From the NCBI GenBank assembly GCA_963665705.1, contig OY762448.1:5766001-5830000 (forward strand): a DNA stretch of 64,000 nt, read 5' to 3'. The DNA comes from Saccharicrinis sp963665705 (GTDB lineage: Bacteria; Bacteroidota; Bacteroidia; Bacteroidales; Marinilabiliaceae). Of the stretch, positions 50,744 through 58,949 are shown in pieces. Position numbers and translations under genes: made by a program. How positions within the stretch are numbered: position 1 is the stretch's first letter; every line of letters begins with the position of its first letter. Below the pieces are notes generated by a model. It worked only from the letters and a program-made list of their open reading frames with translations, was not told the DNA's origin and did no database searches.

Positions 50744-52768
50744 ATGAGTAACGTAACAGTAAACAGAGCCGCTGATAATGTAAGATTACTTGCAGCTGCA
50801 ATGGTTGAAAAAGCTAAATCTGGACACCCAGGTGGTGCGATGGGCGGTGCCGATTTTATTAACATTCTTTATTCAGAATATCTTAACTATGATCCTAGTG
50901 ATAGAAGCTGGGTAAACAGAGATAGATTTTTTCTTGATCCTGGACATATGTCACCTATGTTGTATGCTCAATTAGCATTGACAGGAGCTTTTACAACTGA
51001 GGAATGTGCTGAATTTCGTCAGTGGGGAAGTCCTACACCAGGTCACCCTGAAGTGGATTTTAAAAGAGGTATTGAAAATACATCAGGACCACTAGGTCAG
51101 GGGCATACAATGGCTGTTGGTGCTGCTATTGCTGAAAAATTCTTAAAAGAACGATTTGGTGATTGGATGTCACATAATATCTTTACTTTTATTTCAGATG
51201 GAGGAGTTCAGGAAGAAATATCTCAAGGTGCTGGTCGTGTTGCAGGTTATCTTGGATTGAACAACTTAATCATGTTTTATGATTCAAATGATATCCAGCT
51301 TTCAACAAAAACGGATGCCGTAACAATAGAAGATACTGCTAAAAAATATGAAGCATGGGGTTGGGCAGTAATGACCATTGATGGTAATAATGCTGATGAT
51401 ATTCGTAAGGCATTAGATACTGCTAAAGCTGAAAAAGAAAAACCATTTTTAATTATTGGTAAAACAATAATGGGTAAAGGAGCCGTTAAAGAAGATGGTT
51501 CTTCCTTTGAAAAGATGGTTTCTACACATGGACAGCCTTTATCGGCCGCTGGTGCAAGTTTTGAAAAAACAATGGAAAATCTTGGGGGAAATCCAGAGAA
51601 TCCTTTTGTTATTTTTGATGAGGTTGCAGAATATTATGCTGCTGTAAATGCCAAAAAGTCAGAATATGTAGCGGCTAAAAAGGCTGAACAGGCTGAATGG
51701 GAAAAAGCAAATCCTGAATTAGCTGCTAAATTTGCTAAATTCTTCTCAGGAGAGGCACCTGAAATTGATTATAGTGCTATTGAGCAAAAAGCTGGTTCTG
51801 CAACTCGAGCAGCTTCAGCAACCGTTCTTGCAGCATTCGCTGATCAAGTAGAAAATATGATTGTGTCATCTGCAGATTTAGCAAATTCAGATAAAACAGA
51901 TGGTTTCTTAAAAAAAACAACAGCCTTCCAAAAAGGTGATTTCTCAGGACAGTTTTTACAATCAGGAGTTGCTGAATTAACAATGGCTGCAATGGCTAAT
52001 GGTATGGCTCTTCATGGTGGAGTTATTCCAGTTGTAGGAACATTCTTTGTATTCTCTGATTATATGAAACCTGCAGTTCGTATTGCTGCTCTTCAACAAT
52101 TGCCAGTAAAATATGTTTGGACTCACGATGCATTCCGTGTAGGTGAAGATGGTCCAACACATCAGCCAGTTGAACAAGAAGCTCAGATTAGATTGATGGA
52201 GAAATTAAAAAATCATCATGGTGATAATTCCATGCTAGTTCTTCGTCCTGCAGATGCAAACGAAACTACGGTAGCTTGGGAAATGGCTCTGGAAAATAAT
52301 AAAACACCATCGGCTTTAATTCTTTCTCGTCAGAATATTGCTAATGTTCCTGGAAGTTCATATGATTCTGCATTACAAGCTAAGAAAGGTGCTTATATTG
52401 TCGAAAAAGATGCTGATAAACCAGATGCTGTATTATTAGCTAGTGGATCTGAAGTTTCAACTTTAGTTGCAGGAGCTGAAAAATTGAGAGCTGAAAAAGG
52501 ATTAAAAATTCAAATTGTTTCTGTTATATCAGAAGGTGTATTTAGAAATCAGGATGAGGCTTATCAAAAAGAAGTTTTACCTGTTGGTGTTCCTCGTTTT
52601 GGTATGACAGCCGGATTGCCTGTAACATTAGAAGGTTTAGTAGGTGAAAATGGTAAAGTTTGGGGATTAGATCATTTTGGTTTTTCTGGTCCTTATACTG
52701 TGCTTGATGAAAAATTTGGTTTCACAACTGAAAATGTATTCAATCAGGTAATTGATATATTGAAATAA
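50744..52768 (+). CDS. tkt: Transketolase
   Basis: Thiamine-diphosphate enzyme of 674 aa in the non-oxidative pentose phosphate pathway, moving two-carbon units between sugar phosphates. Substrate-binding SGHPGGAMGGAD is near 26-37, the cofactor motif is ISDGGVQEEISQG ... YDSNDIQLS, and WTHDAFRVGEDGPTHQPVEQ contains the catalytic-site residues. All three domains are present. An Ala/Lys/Glu-rich linker is seen around 305-345. Single gene with its own promoter and terminator. Confidence 0.95.
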   Translation: MSNVTVNRAADNVRLLAAAMVEKAKSGHPGGAMGGADFINILYSEYLNYDPSDRSWVNRDRFFLDPGHMSPMLYAQLALTGAFTTEECAEFRQWGSPTPGHPEVDFKRGIENTSGPLGQGHTMAVGAAIAEKFLKERFGDWMSHNIFTFISDGGVQEEISQGAGRVAGYLGLNNLIMFYDSNDIQLSTKTDAVTIEDTAKKYEAWGWAVMTIDGNNADDIRKALDTAKAEKEKPFLIIGKTIMGKGAVKEDGSSFEKMVSTHGQPLSAAGASFEKTMENLGGNPENPFVIFDEVAEYYAAVNAKKSEYVAAKKAEQAEWEKANPELAAKFAKFFSGEAPEIDYSAIEQKAGSATRAASATVLAAFADQVENMIVSSADLANSDKTDGFLKKTTAFQKGDFSGQFLQSGVAELTMAAMANGMALHGGVIPVVGTFFVFSDYMKPAVRIAALQQLPVKYVWTHDAFRVGEDGPTHQPVEQEAQIRLMEKLKNHHGDNSMLVLRPADANETTVAWEMALENNKTPSALILSRQNIANVPGSSYDSALQAKKGAYIVEKDADKPDAVLLASGSEVSTLVAGAEKLRAEKGLKIQIVSVISEGVFRNQDEAYQKEVLPVGVPRFGMTAGLPVTLEGLVGENGKVWGLDHFGFSGPYTVLDEKFGFTTENVFNQVIDILK

Positions 52769-52791
52769 ATTAATTCAATAAAATATATACT

Positions 52792-52817
52792 AAAGCAATC
52801 TCCCGGGAGGTTGCTTT
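52792..52817 (+). terminator. Terminator of tkt
   Basis: A 13-nt arm (52792-52804) is complementary to 52805-52817 (one T-G pair) around CCCGGG, followed by TTT; it ends the tkt transcript. Confidence 0.8.
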
Positions 52818-52861
52818 TTTTATTTGTATTAGTTTAATTAGATTATCTAAAAGATTAATGT

Positions 52862-53554
52862 ATGCAAAGGTTAGTCGTTTTTTCTGGTGCAGGAATGAGT
52901 GCTGAAAGTGGGATAATGACTTTTAGAGATATGGGAGGCTTATGGGAGCAGTATGATGTAACTGAAGTGGCAAGTCCAATTGCATGGGAAAATACACCAG
53001 AATTAGTGATGGACTTTTATAATCAAAGGCGTAAACAACTTTTTGAGTGTAATCCTAATCAAGGCCATTTGCTTATCTCCAAGTTGGAAAAGCACTTCGG
53101 TGTATCAATAATTACCCAAAATGTAGATGATTTACATGAAAGAGCTGGGTCATCACAAATTTTACATTTACATGGAGAATTAAAAAAAGTTCGTAGTACT
53201 GTAGATTCTTCCTTGGTTTATGAAATGAACAATTGGGAATTGAAGTTTGGAGATTTGTGTGAAAAAGGTAGTCAATTGAGGCCACATATTGTCTGGTTTG
53301 GAGAACCTGTTCCCAATATGGATTTCGCAGTTGAAATAATTAAACAAGCAGATGTTGTTCTCGTAGTAGGAACTTCTTTAAATGTTTATCCTGCAGCTGG
53401 ATTAATTGATTTTGTTAAAGATTCGGTTCCTGTTTATGTTATTGATCCAGGAAGACCTGCGTATCAAAAGAAAAGTAATATTGTGCATATTCAGGAAATG
53501 GCTTCATCAGGAATTCAAGAGTTTATTAATAGGGTTGGAGTAAGTATTGATTAA
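52862..53554 (+). CDS. cobB: Class III sirtuin, NAD-dependent protein deacylase
   Basis: A 230-aa Sir2 protein. The NAD motif is SGAGMSAESGIMTFRD (8-23), TQNVDDLHERAG is at 85-96, and the catalytic histidine is H104 in HLHGE. Y53 and R56 in FYNQRR match the Tyr-x-x-Arg acyl-binding pair of SIRT5 and E. coli CobB, which favours removal of succinyl/malonyl groups as well as acetyl. The usual four zinc cysteines are missing: the segment after HGE reads KKVRSTVDSSLVYE and has only C133. The zinc module therefore appears degraded. The stop overlaps that of the convergent comF-like gene by 4 nt. Confidence 0.9.
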   Translation: MQRLVVFSGAGMSAESGIMTFRDMGGLWEQYDVTEVASPIAWENTPELVMDFYNQRRKQLFECNPNQGHLLISKLEKHFGVSIITQNVDDLHERAGSSQILHLHGELKKVRSTVDSSLVYEMNNWELKFGDLCEKGSQLRPHIVWFGEPVPNMDFAVEIIKQADVVLVVGTSLNVYPAAGLIDFVKDSVPVYVIDPGRPAYQKKSNIVHIQEMASSGIQEFINRVGVSID

Positions 53555-54240
53555 ATTGCAGCAAAAGCTACAGTGGCAATATTTAAGGTCTTTATATTTG
53601 TATTTTTAAACGCTAAACAGCAAGATTCAAGTGTTGCACCTGTTGTTAATACATCATCCACAAGTAATATGTTTTTATTTGCAAATAGCGCTGAATTTGT
53701 GAGAATATATATATTGTCAGCATTCAACCATCTTTCATATCGATGTTTTTTGGTTTGAGTACTTGTGTTTTTTGTTTTATATAAAGCGTTGTTTATCATA
53801 GGGATATTTAAACTTCTGCTTATTCCTTTAGCAATAAGTTCACTTTGGTTATATCCTCTGGAAATCATTTTTTTGGGATGAAGTGGAACCGGAATAATGT
53901 AGTCAACATGTGCAAATATTTTACTTTCCATTAATGTGATGCCAAATAATCTACCAATTTCCTCAGCTAGTAGTTTATTATTTCTATACTTAATATTGTG
54001 AAGAATATTTTTCACTATTTCTCCTTTTGTATATAATAAATATGAGGTAGCTTTTTCAATATCTACTCTTCCCCAAAAAGTAAGTTCTACCGGATTTTTA
54101 TTGAAATGATGAAAATTGGTATAGGGTAAATTTTGTTTGCAATTAGTGCAAATTAAGTTTTCGTGAGTAAATAAGCCTTTTCCACAAGTACAACATACAT
54201 GTGGGAAAAATAGGTTTGCAAAATGTTTTAAATACGACAT
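53551..54240 (-). CDS. comF: ComF family phosphoribosyltransferase-like protein
   Basis: A 229-aa protein with an N-terminal zinc-ribbon-like pair (CCTCGKG and LICTNC) and a C-terminal type I phosphoribosyltransferase domain with PRPP loop NILLVDDVLTTGATLE. In naturally competent bacteria ComF helps bring in single-stranded DNA; in Bacteroidota its role is less clear. YIIPVPLHPKKMISRGYNQSELIAKG is the conserved middle motif. It is alone on the minus strand. An 8-bp hairpin lies 84 nt upstream. Confidence 0.92.
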   Translation of the reverse strand: MSYLKHFANLFFPHVCCTCGKGLFTHENLICTNCKQNLPYTNFHHFNKNPVELTFWGRVDIEKATSYLLYTKGEIVKNILHNIKYRNNKLLAEEIGRLFGITLMESKIFAHVDYIIPVPLHPKKMISRGYNQSELIAKGISRSLNIPMINNALYKTKNTSTQTKKHRYERWLNADNIYILTNSALFANKNILLVDDVLTTGATLESCCLAFKNTNIKTLNIATVAFAAI

Positions 54241-54323
54241 AAGGTTAGGTTAAGATTAACTTCATAAAGATAATGATTTATTAAAGAAGCTATAAGGTCT
54301 TGATAACAAATAGGTAATATTCA

Positions 54324-54343
54324 CATATTACATTTGTAATATG
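54324..54343. repeat. 8-bp palindrome in the comF upstream region
   Basis: CATATTAC-ATTT-GTAATATG is a perfect inverted repeat between the divergent comF and the small secreted protein gene. It may be an operator. Confidence 0.4.
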
Positions 54344-54418
54344 CAAACAGGATTAAATATAGGTACATGATTAAAAAGTGTACTTTATTAAAATGAAAAT
54401 AATTTAAATATTTATACT

Positions 54419-54769
54419 ATGAAATTAAGTTTGTTATTGATCGCAATGATTGCTGTGATTAGCTTTAGTAGTTTTAAGGGTGAAAAGTCAGAAGAGAATA
54501 ATAATGCAGCTGCTGTTACTAGTATTAACGGGAGTATAGTTGATGAAAATTCTGGTGAATTATTAGTTGGGGTGGAAGTTATACTTGAAGGAACTGATCA
54601 AAAGACTTATTCTGATTTTGATGGAAATTTTGTTTTTGAAAATGTTGTTTCCGGAGCCTATTCAATTACTGCTAAAATTGTATCATACGAGGATGTAAAA
54701 GCCGATGATGTTAATGTTAGTATTGAGAAAAATAAACCTGTTAAGCTAGAAATGAAACAAGTGAATTAG
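54419..54769 (+). CDS. Small secreted carboxypeptidase-regulatory-like domain protein
   Basis: A 116-aa exported protein: signal peptide ending near SFSSFKG, a short Asn/Glu linker, then one CarboxypepD_reg-like beta-sandwich (SINGSIVDENSGELLVGVEVILEGT, FDGNFVFENVVSG, VSIEKNKPVKLEMK). This module is usually the N-terminal part of TonB-dependent receptors or surface proteins; here it stands alone. Its partner is unknown. It has its own terminator. Confidence 0.8.
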   Translation: MKLSLLLIAMIAVISFSSFKGEKSEENNNAAAVTSINGSIVDENSGELLVGVEVILEGTDQKTYSDFDGNFVFENVVSGAYSITAKIVSYEDVKADDVNVSIEKNKPVKLEMKQVN

Positions 54770-54793
54770 TATTAAAATAACATATTAATTATC

Positions 54794-54820
54794 AAAGCCA
54801 CTCTTTTTAAGGGTGGCTTT
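54794..54820 (+). terminator. Terminator of the small secreted protein gene
   Basis: A 10-bp stem (54794-54803 / 54811-54820, one T-G pair) followed by TTT. Confidence 0.75.
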
Positions 54821-55005
54821 TTTGTTGTATATCAACTATATACATCTTTCTGTGTTAATATAATGTAAAGATAACATTAAAAATTTGCATATATTATTTC
54901 TATAATGTTAATTTGATATTAATAAAATACACGGGAAGTATTAAATCACGACAATGGTAGTGATTACAAGGGAGGCTTTTTAATAACACTTAAAAATTAA
55001 AAGCC

Positions 55006-55461
55006 ATGAAAATATTAATGACAATGTTGGCGATGATTTGTATAGTTACAATCAGCCAAGCACAATTAACTTTAGTTGAGGGATTATACTATAATGATCA
55101 AGGTGAATTGTATACCGGAAATTATGTAGAATATTATCCAAGTGGGAATAAACGAGTTGAAATGGCCGTAGTTGAGGGGAAAAAACAAGGCGTTTCTACT
55201 TATTTCTTCGATAACAAACTTAAGCAGGAAGTTCGTTCTTATAAGGATAATGAAATGGATGGCCTCTGGGAAACATGGAATGATAAGGGAGTAAAATTGG
55301 GAGTTGCAAATTACAAAAATGGAACTAAGCATGGAAAGTGGTTCATATATGATGAATCAGGAATTTTACGATATGACATGGAGTACAAAGAGGGAGAGAA
55401 GGTTGGCGTTTGGAAAATTTATGACGAAAAAGGAACTCTAAAAGGAGAAAAGAAATATTAA
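55006..55461 (+). CDS. Secreted MORN/YwqK-like repeat protein
   Basis: A 151-aa exported protein with a signal peptide ending near ISQA. It contains four to five copies of a ~22-residue unit of the type YYPSGNKRVEMAVVEGKKQG, WETWNDKGVKLGVANYKNGTKHG, matching the MORN_2/YwqK family. These repeats form beta-sheets that usually mediate binding; YwqK proteins are sometimes labelled as antitoxins, but nothing here shows a toxin partner. It is single, with a terminator downstream. Confidence 0.8.
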   Translation: MKILMTMLAMICIVTISQAQLTLVEGLYYNDQGELYTGNYVEYYPSGNKRVEMAVVEGKKQGVSTYFFDNKLKQEVRSYKDNEMDGLWETWNDKGVKLGVANYKNGTKHGKWFIYDESGILRYDMEYKEGEKVGVWKIYDEKGTLKGEKKY

Positions 55462-55481
55462 TTATTGGTTAGTAATATGAT

Positions 55482-55512
55482 AAAAGGAGATAGATTTAAT
55501 CTATCTCCTTTT
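55482..55512 (+). terminator. Terminator after the MORN-repeat gene
   Basis: A 12-bp perfect stem (55482-55493 / 55501-55512) with a 7-nt loop and T run. Confidence 0.85.
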
Positions 55513-55613
55513 TTTTATTTATACCCTTTCTAAATATCTGGTAAACAGGTAATTCTTTGCCTAAAAATTAATAACTTACATAGATTAATATTGGTTATGT
55601 AATTATTGAGTTT

Positions 55614-56528
55614 ATGGAAAGACGTGATTTTTTAAGAACGGGTGTTGGACTTGGATTGCTTACTGGTATAGGTCCATTTTTTGGAGGATTAGAATTTTTA
55701 TTTGCTAACAATGTAAGTGATTATGATTTGGCTGCGGTTAGAGGAGGAGAGCCTGGAGAGATGTTTGATAAGGCTATTGATACACTTGGCGGTATCAGCA
55801 AGTTTGTTTCCAAAGGTCAATCTGTATTGGTGAAACCAAATATAGGATGGGATGCACCTCCGGAAAGGGCTGCAAATACAAATCCCAAACTTATTGGTCA
55901 TATTGTTAAGAGATGTTTTGAAGCGGGCGCATCTGAAGTTAGTGTTTTTGATAAAACATGTAATAAATGGGATCGATGTTATCAGAATAGTCAGATTGAA
56001 AAATATGCAAAAGAAGCGGGTGCACAAGTAGTTCCTGGTAATACTGAAAATTATTATAAGGTCGTTAATATTCCTGGTGGTAGAAGTCTTAAACAGGCTA
56101 AGGTACATGAGTTAGTTTTAAAGTCAGATGTATTTATTAATGTACCCATTTTAAAACATCATTCTGGCACTAAGTTGTCTTTAGGAATGAAAAACTTAAT
56201 GGGTGTTATCTGGGATAGGAAGTTTTATCACAGTAATGATTTAAACCAATGCATAGCTGATTTTATTAGTTTTAGGAAACCGGATTTAACGGTTATTGAT
56301 GGATACAATATGATGATTAAGAATGGCCCTCGTGGTGTTTCTACTGCAGATGTAGTGAATTTGAGAGCATTAATTATTTCAACTGATATTGTGGCAACAG
56401 ATGCTGCTGCCGCTAAAATGTTTGGACTTGAACCAGAAGAGGTAGGTCATATAAGAATTGCTCATGAAATGGGCCTTGGTAACAAAAATTTAGCTGAGTT
56501 AAATATTAAAAAAATTAAAATTACCTAA
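55614..56528 (+). CDS. Tat-exported DUF362 protein
   Basis: A 304-aa protein starting MERRDFLRTGVGLGLLTG, a clear twin-arginine signal, and followed by a DUF362 domain (VLVKPNIGWDAPPERAANTN, CFEAGASEVSVFDKTC, VPILKHHSGTKLSLGMKNLMG, DGYNMMIKNGPRG). DUF362 proteins are often encoded with iron-sulfur proteins; their reaction is unknown. Cysteines are few, so it probably does not hold a cluster itself. The Fe-S membrane protein lies 102 bp downstream, and the Tat signal links the pair to export of folded proteins. Confidence 0.85.
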   Translation: MERRDFLRTGVGLGLLTGIGPFFGGLEFLFANNVSDYDLAAVRGGEPGEMFDKAIDTLGGISKFVSKGQSVLVKPNIGWDAPPERAANTNPKLIGHIVKRCFEAGASEVSVFDKTCNKWDRCYQNSQIEKYAKEAGAQVVPGNTENYYKVVNIPGGRSLKQAKVHELVLKSDVFINVPILKHHSGTKLSLGMKNLMGVIWDRKFYHSNDLNQCIADFISFRKPDLTVIDGYNMMIKNGPRGVSTADVVNLRALIISTDIVATDAAAAKMFGLEPEEVGHIRIAHEMGLGNKNLAELNIKKIKIT

Positions 56529-56630
56529 TTGAATTGTAGTGTATTAGATAACCTTTTAAATTCAATCAGTTAAATCATACAATGGGTTATTCTTATAGCA
56601 GTTGTATGCAGTAATAGAAACAATAAGCGT

Positions 56631-58211
56631 ATGAAGGTTCTTGGTTTAAAGAAAATTAGAGTAATCATTGCACTTTTTATTTTTTCTGTAGTTTTATTTT
56701 CATTTATTGATGTTTATGAGTTAATACCTGAAGCAGTTGTTTCTAAATTTCTTTTTCTTCAGTTTTTACCTTCATTATTGAAATTTGCTCAATTTTTTAC
56801 GTTTACAAGTATTGGTTTTCTTGTTGTTATATTATTGACTGTTATAATTGGACGATTTTATTGTTCAGCAATTTGTCCTTTAGGGATAATACAAGATGTA
56901 TTTACGTTTATTGCTAAAAGGAGAAGTTCACAAAAGAGGTATTTCAAATTTACAGACGCATTTTCTAAAATACGGTATGGGATATTAATAGTTGTTATTC
57001 TTAGTCTTTTATTTGGTTTGTCATTTTTAATTGTACTACTTGATCCATATAGTAGTGCAGGTAGAATTTTTACTTATTTATTTAAACCGTTTGTGATCTT
57101 TGTAAATAATATAATGGCCTCAATAATGCAGAGGCAGGATATTTATACCTTAAAAATTATTGAAGTTACAAATCATGCATGGTTTGCAATAATTTATTCT
57201 ATTTTGTTTGTAGTTGGTTTGGCCTACTTTTCATATATACGTGGGAGAATCTTTTGTAATGTAGTTTGTCCGGTAGGGACTTTACTAGGATTGATTTCAA
57301 AAAAAGCAATTGTAAAAGTTAGAATAGATGCTGATTCATGTACCAAATGCGGCAGGTGTTCAGGAAATTGTAAAAGTGAATGTATTGATATCAAAAATCA
57401 GAACATTGATTACTCTAGGTGTATTGTATGTTATGATTGTTTAACTGTTTGTAATGATAATGCTATTGACTTTTCTACAGGTATTCACAATGGTAAAGAG
57501 AAAATACAAAATAACGAAAGAAAAATAGATAGGAGAAATGCACTATCTATTTTGATGGCACTTACTGCTTCAACAACAGTTTTGACTCAAAATAAGGCAT
57601 TGAAATCCTCCTTTGATAAAAATGAAAGTTACTCGTTATCTTTAAAAATTATTCCAGTATCTCCTCCCGGATCAAAAGGTATTGATCGCTTTAATAGCAT
57701 TTGTACTGCTTGTGGATTATGTATATCTGCTTGTCCTACTAGCGTGTTACAGCCAGCGATTAAAGAGTATGGCTTAAGTGGATTTATGCAACCTTATATG
57801 GATTATGTTCATTCTGGCTTTTGTAATTATGATTGCAGTCGTTGTGGGAATATTTGTCCTACGGGAGCAATAGTATCTTTAAGTATAGAGGAGAAACAAT
57901 TAACCCAGTTGGGTAAAGCTGTTTTTGTTCAAAATAATTGTGTTGTTTTTCGTGATGAAACTGCATGTGGAGCATGTTCGGAGCATTGTCCTACAAAAGC
58001 TGTTGATATGGTAAAGTATAAAAATGGACTCGTCATACCAAGTGTTAATCAAAATTTGTGTATTGGTTGTGGTGCGTGTGAGTATGCATGTCCTGTTCAA
58101 TATCCATATAAAGCCATATATGTAGAAGGTAATAAAGTTCATCAGAAAGCCACAAAGCCTTTTGAAGAAAAAAGTGATTATCATAAATTAGAAGAAGATT
58201 TTCCTTTTTAA
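56631..58211 (+). CDS. NapH/NapG-like fused Fe-S membrane protein
   Basis: A 526-aa protein with two parts. Part one (1-290) resembles NapH: about five membrane helices, GRFYCSAICPLG and GRIFCNVVCPVG motifs, and a soluble two-cluster ferredoxin (CTKCGRCSGNC; CIVCYDCLTVC). At residue 301 comes IDRRNALSILMALTAS, a Tat-like RR plus hydrophobic stretch. Part two (about 330-526) resembles NapG: PPGSKG, then four Cys groups (CTACGLCISACP; CNYDCSRCGNICP; C...CGACSEHCP; CIGCGACEYACP). Six [4Fe-4S] clusters are therefore expected, probably carrying electrons from quinol or cytoplasmic donors to an exported partner. It follows the DUF362 gene. Confidence 0.8.
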   Translation: MKVLGLKKIRVIIALFIFSVVLFSFIDVYELIPEAVVSKFLFLQFLPSLLKFAQFFTFTSIGFLVVILLTVIIGRFYCSAICPLGIIQDVFTFIAKRRSSQKRYFKFTDAFSKIRYGILIVVILSLLFGLSFLIVLLDPYSSAGRIFTYLFKPFVIFVNNIMASIMQRQDIYTLKIIEVTNHAWFAIIYSILFVVGLAYFSYIRGRIFCNVVCPVGTLLGLISKKAIVKVRIDADSCTKCGRCSGNCKSECIDIKNQNIDYSRCIVCYDCLTVCNDNAIDFSTGIHNGKEKIQNNERKIDRRNALSILMALTASTTVLTQNKALKSSFDKNESYSLSLKIIPVSPPGSKGIDRFNSICTACGLCISACPTSVLQPAIKEYGLSGFMQPYMDYVHSGFCNYDCSRCGNICPTGAIVSLSIEEKQLTQLGKAVFVQNNCVVFRDETACGACSEHCPTKAVDMVKYKNGLVIPSVNQNLCIGCGACEYACPVQYPYKAIYVEGNKVHQKATKPFEEKSDYHKLEEDFPF

Positions 58212-58214
58212 ATC

Positions 58215-58244
58215 AGGAAAACCTTTCTTAAGAAAGGCTTTCCT
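58215..58244. terminator. Hairpin between convergent genes
   Basis: 15-nt arms (58215-58229 / 58230-58244, one mismatch) centred on the 3' end of the DUF2461 gene, just after the Fe-S gene stop. A long T run is absent. Confidence 0.6.
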
Positions 58245-58896
58245 TAATGGCAATGTTTAAAAAATCATTAAATGGTTTCATTAACTTAAATATTTTTATG
58301 GCTTGTTTGTCTAATTTGGGTGATTGGATTTCTTCATCACTAAGGTTTGTAACTAAAGCATATGATTTAGGTCTAACAAGATCAATGTTTGGGTCGTTTT
58401 TAGAAAATCCTTTAGGGGCAGTCTTTACTCGTTCTCCCCAAATTTCAGGAAATGTTTTCTTAAAAGTTCGATTATGAATTATATTCAAATATTCATCTGT
58501 ATTTTCAATGATAGTTTCCCTAACTGTTTTTAAAATATTGGGTTGTGGACAGTATATTCCTCCTCCTATGAAACTATTATCCGGTTCAATGTGTAAATAG
58601 TATCCAGCATATGGACTTTTACGTCCTCCGTGTGCGATATAGGCACCAAAGTTATTTTTATATGGTAATTTATCTTTAGAGAAACGAACGTCTCGATAGA
58701 TTCTGAAAATACAATCTTTTGCATGGGGATGCCCTATTTTTGGGTCAATGTTGTGTACAAGAACTATCAATTCATTGATATATGATTCAAAATCATCTTT
58801 GGCTTGTTGATATTTGTTCTTATTATCATTAAACCACTCTTTGTTGTTATTTAAAGTTAGTTCTTTAAGAAATTCAAATATTGTAGCAGGTATCAT
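58228..58896 (-). CDS. DUF2461 family protein
   Basis: A 222-aa cytoplasmic protein. ELTLNNNKEWFNDNKNKYQQ, FRIYRDVRFSKDKLPYKNNFG, YYLHIEPDNSFIGGGIYCPQ and LVRPKSYALV are typical of DUF2461 (TIGR02453). This family is widespread in Bacteroidota, but the function is unknown. Length is as expected. No membrane segment or metal motif is evident. Single gene. Confidence 0.88.
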   Translation of the reverse strand: MIPATIFEFLKELTLNNNKEWFNDNKNKYQQAKDDFESYINELIVLVHNIDPKIGHPHAKDCIFRIYRDVRFSKDKLPYKNNFGAYIAHGGRKSPYAGYYLHIEPDNSFIGGGIYCPQPNILKTVRETIIENTDEYLNIIHNRTFKKTFPEIWGERVKTAPKGFSKNDPNIDLVRPKSYALVTNLSDEEIQSPKLDKQAIKIFKLMKPFNDFLNIAIKESLS

Positions 58897-58949
58897 ATCT
58901 ATATGCTTTTATCTAATACAATTTAAAAGTATTCCTTTTCATTTTCAAG

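Noticed and set aside
55006..55461. Toxin-antitoxin system suggested by the YwqK label
   Set aside because: The protein has a signal peptide and no toxin-like gene is next to it, so the antitoxin label is not supported.
55698..56108. 136-codon minus-strand frame opposite the DUF362 gene
   Set aside because: Antisense to a conserved gene, Thr/Ile/Cys-rich shadow composition, no start context.
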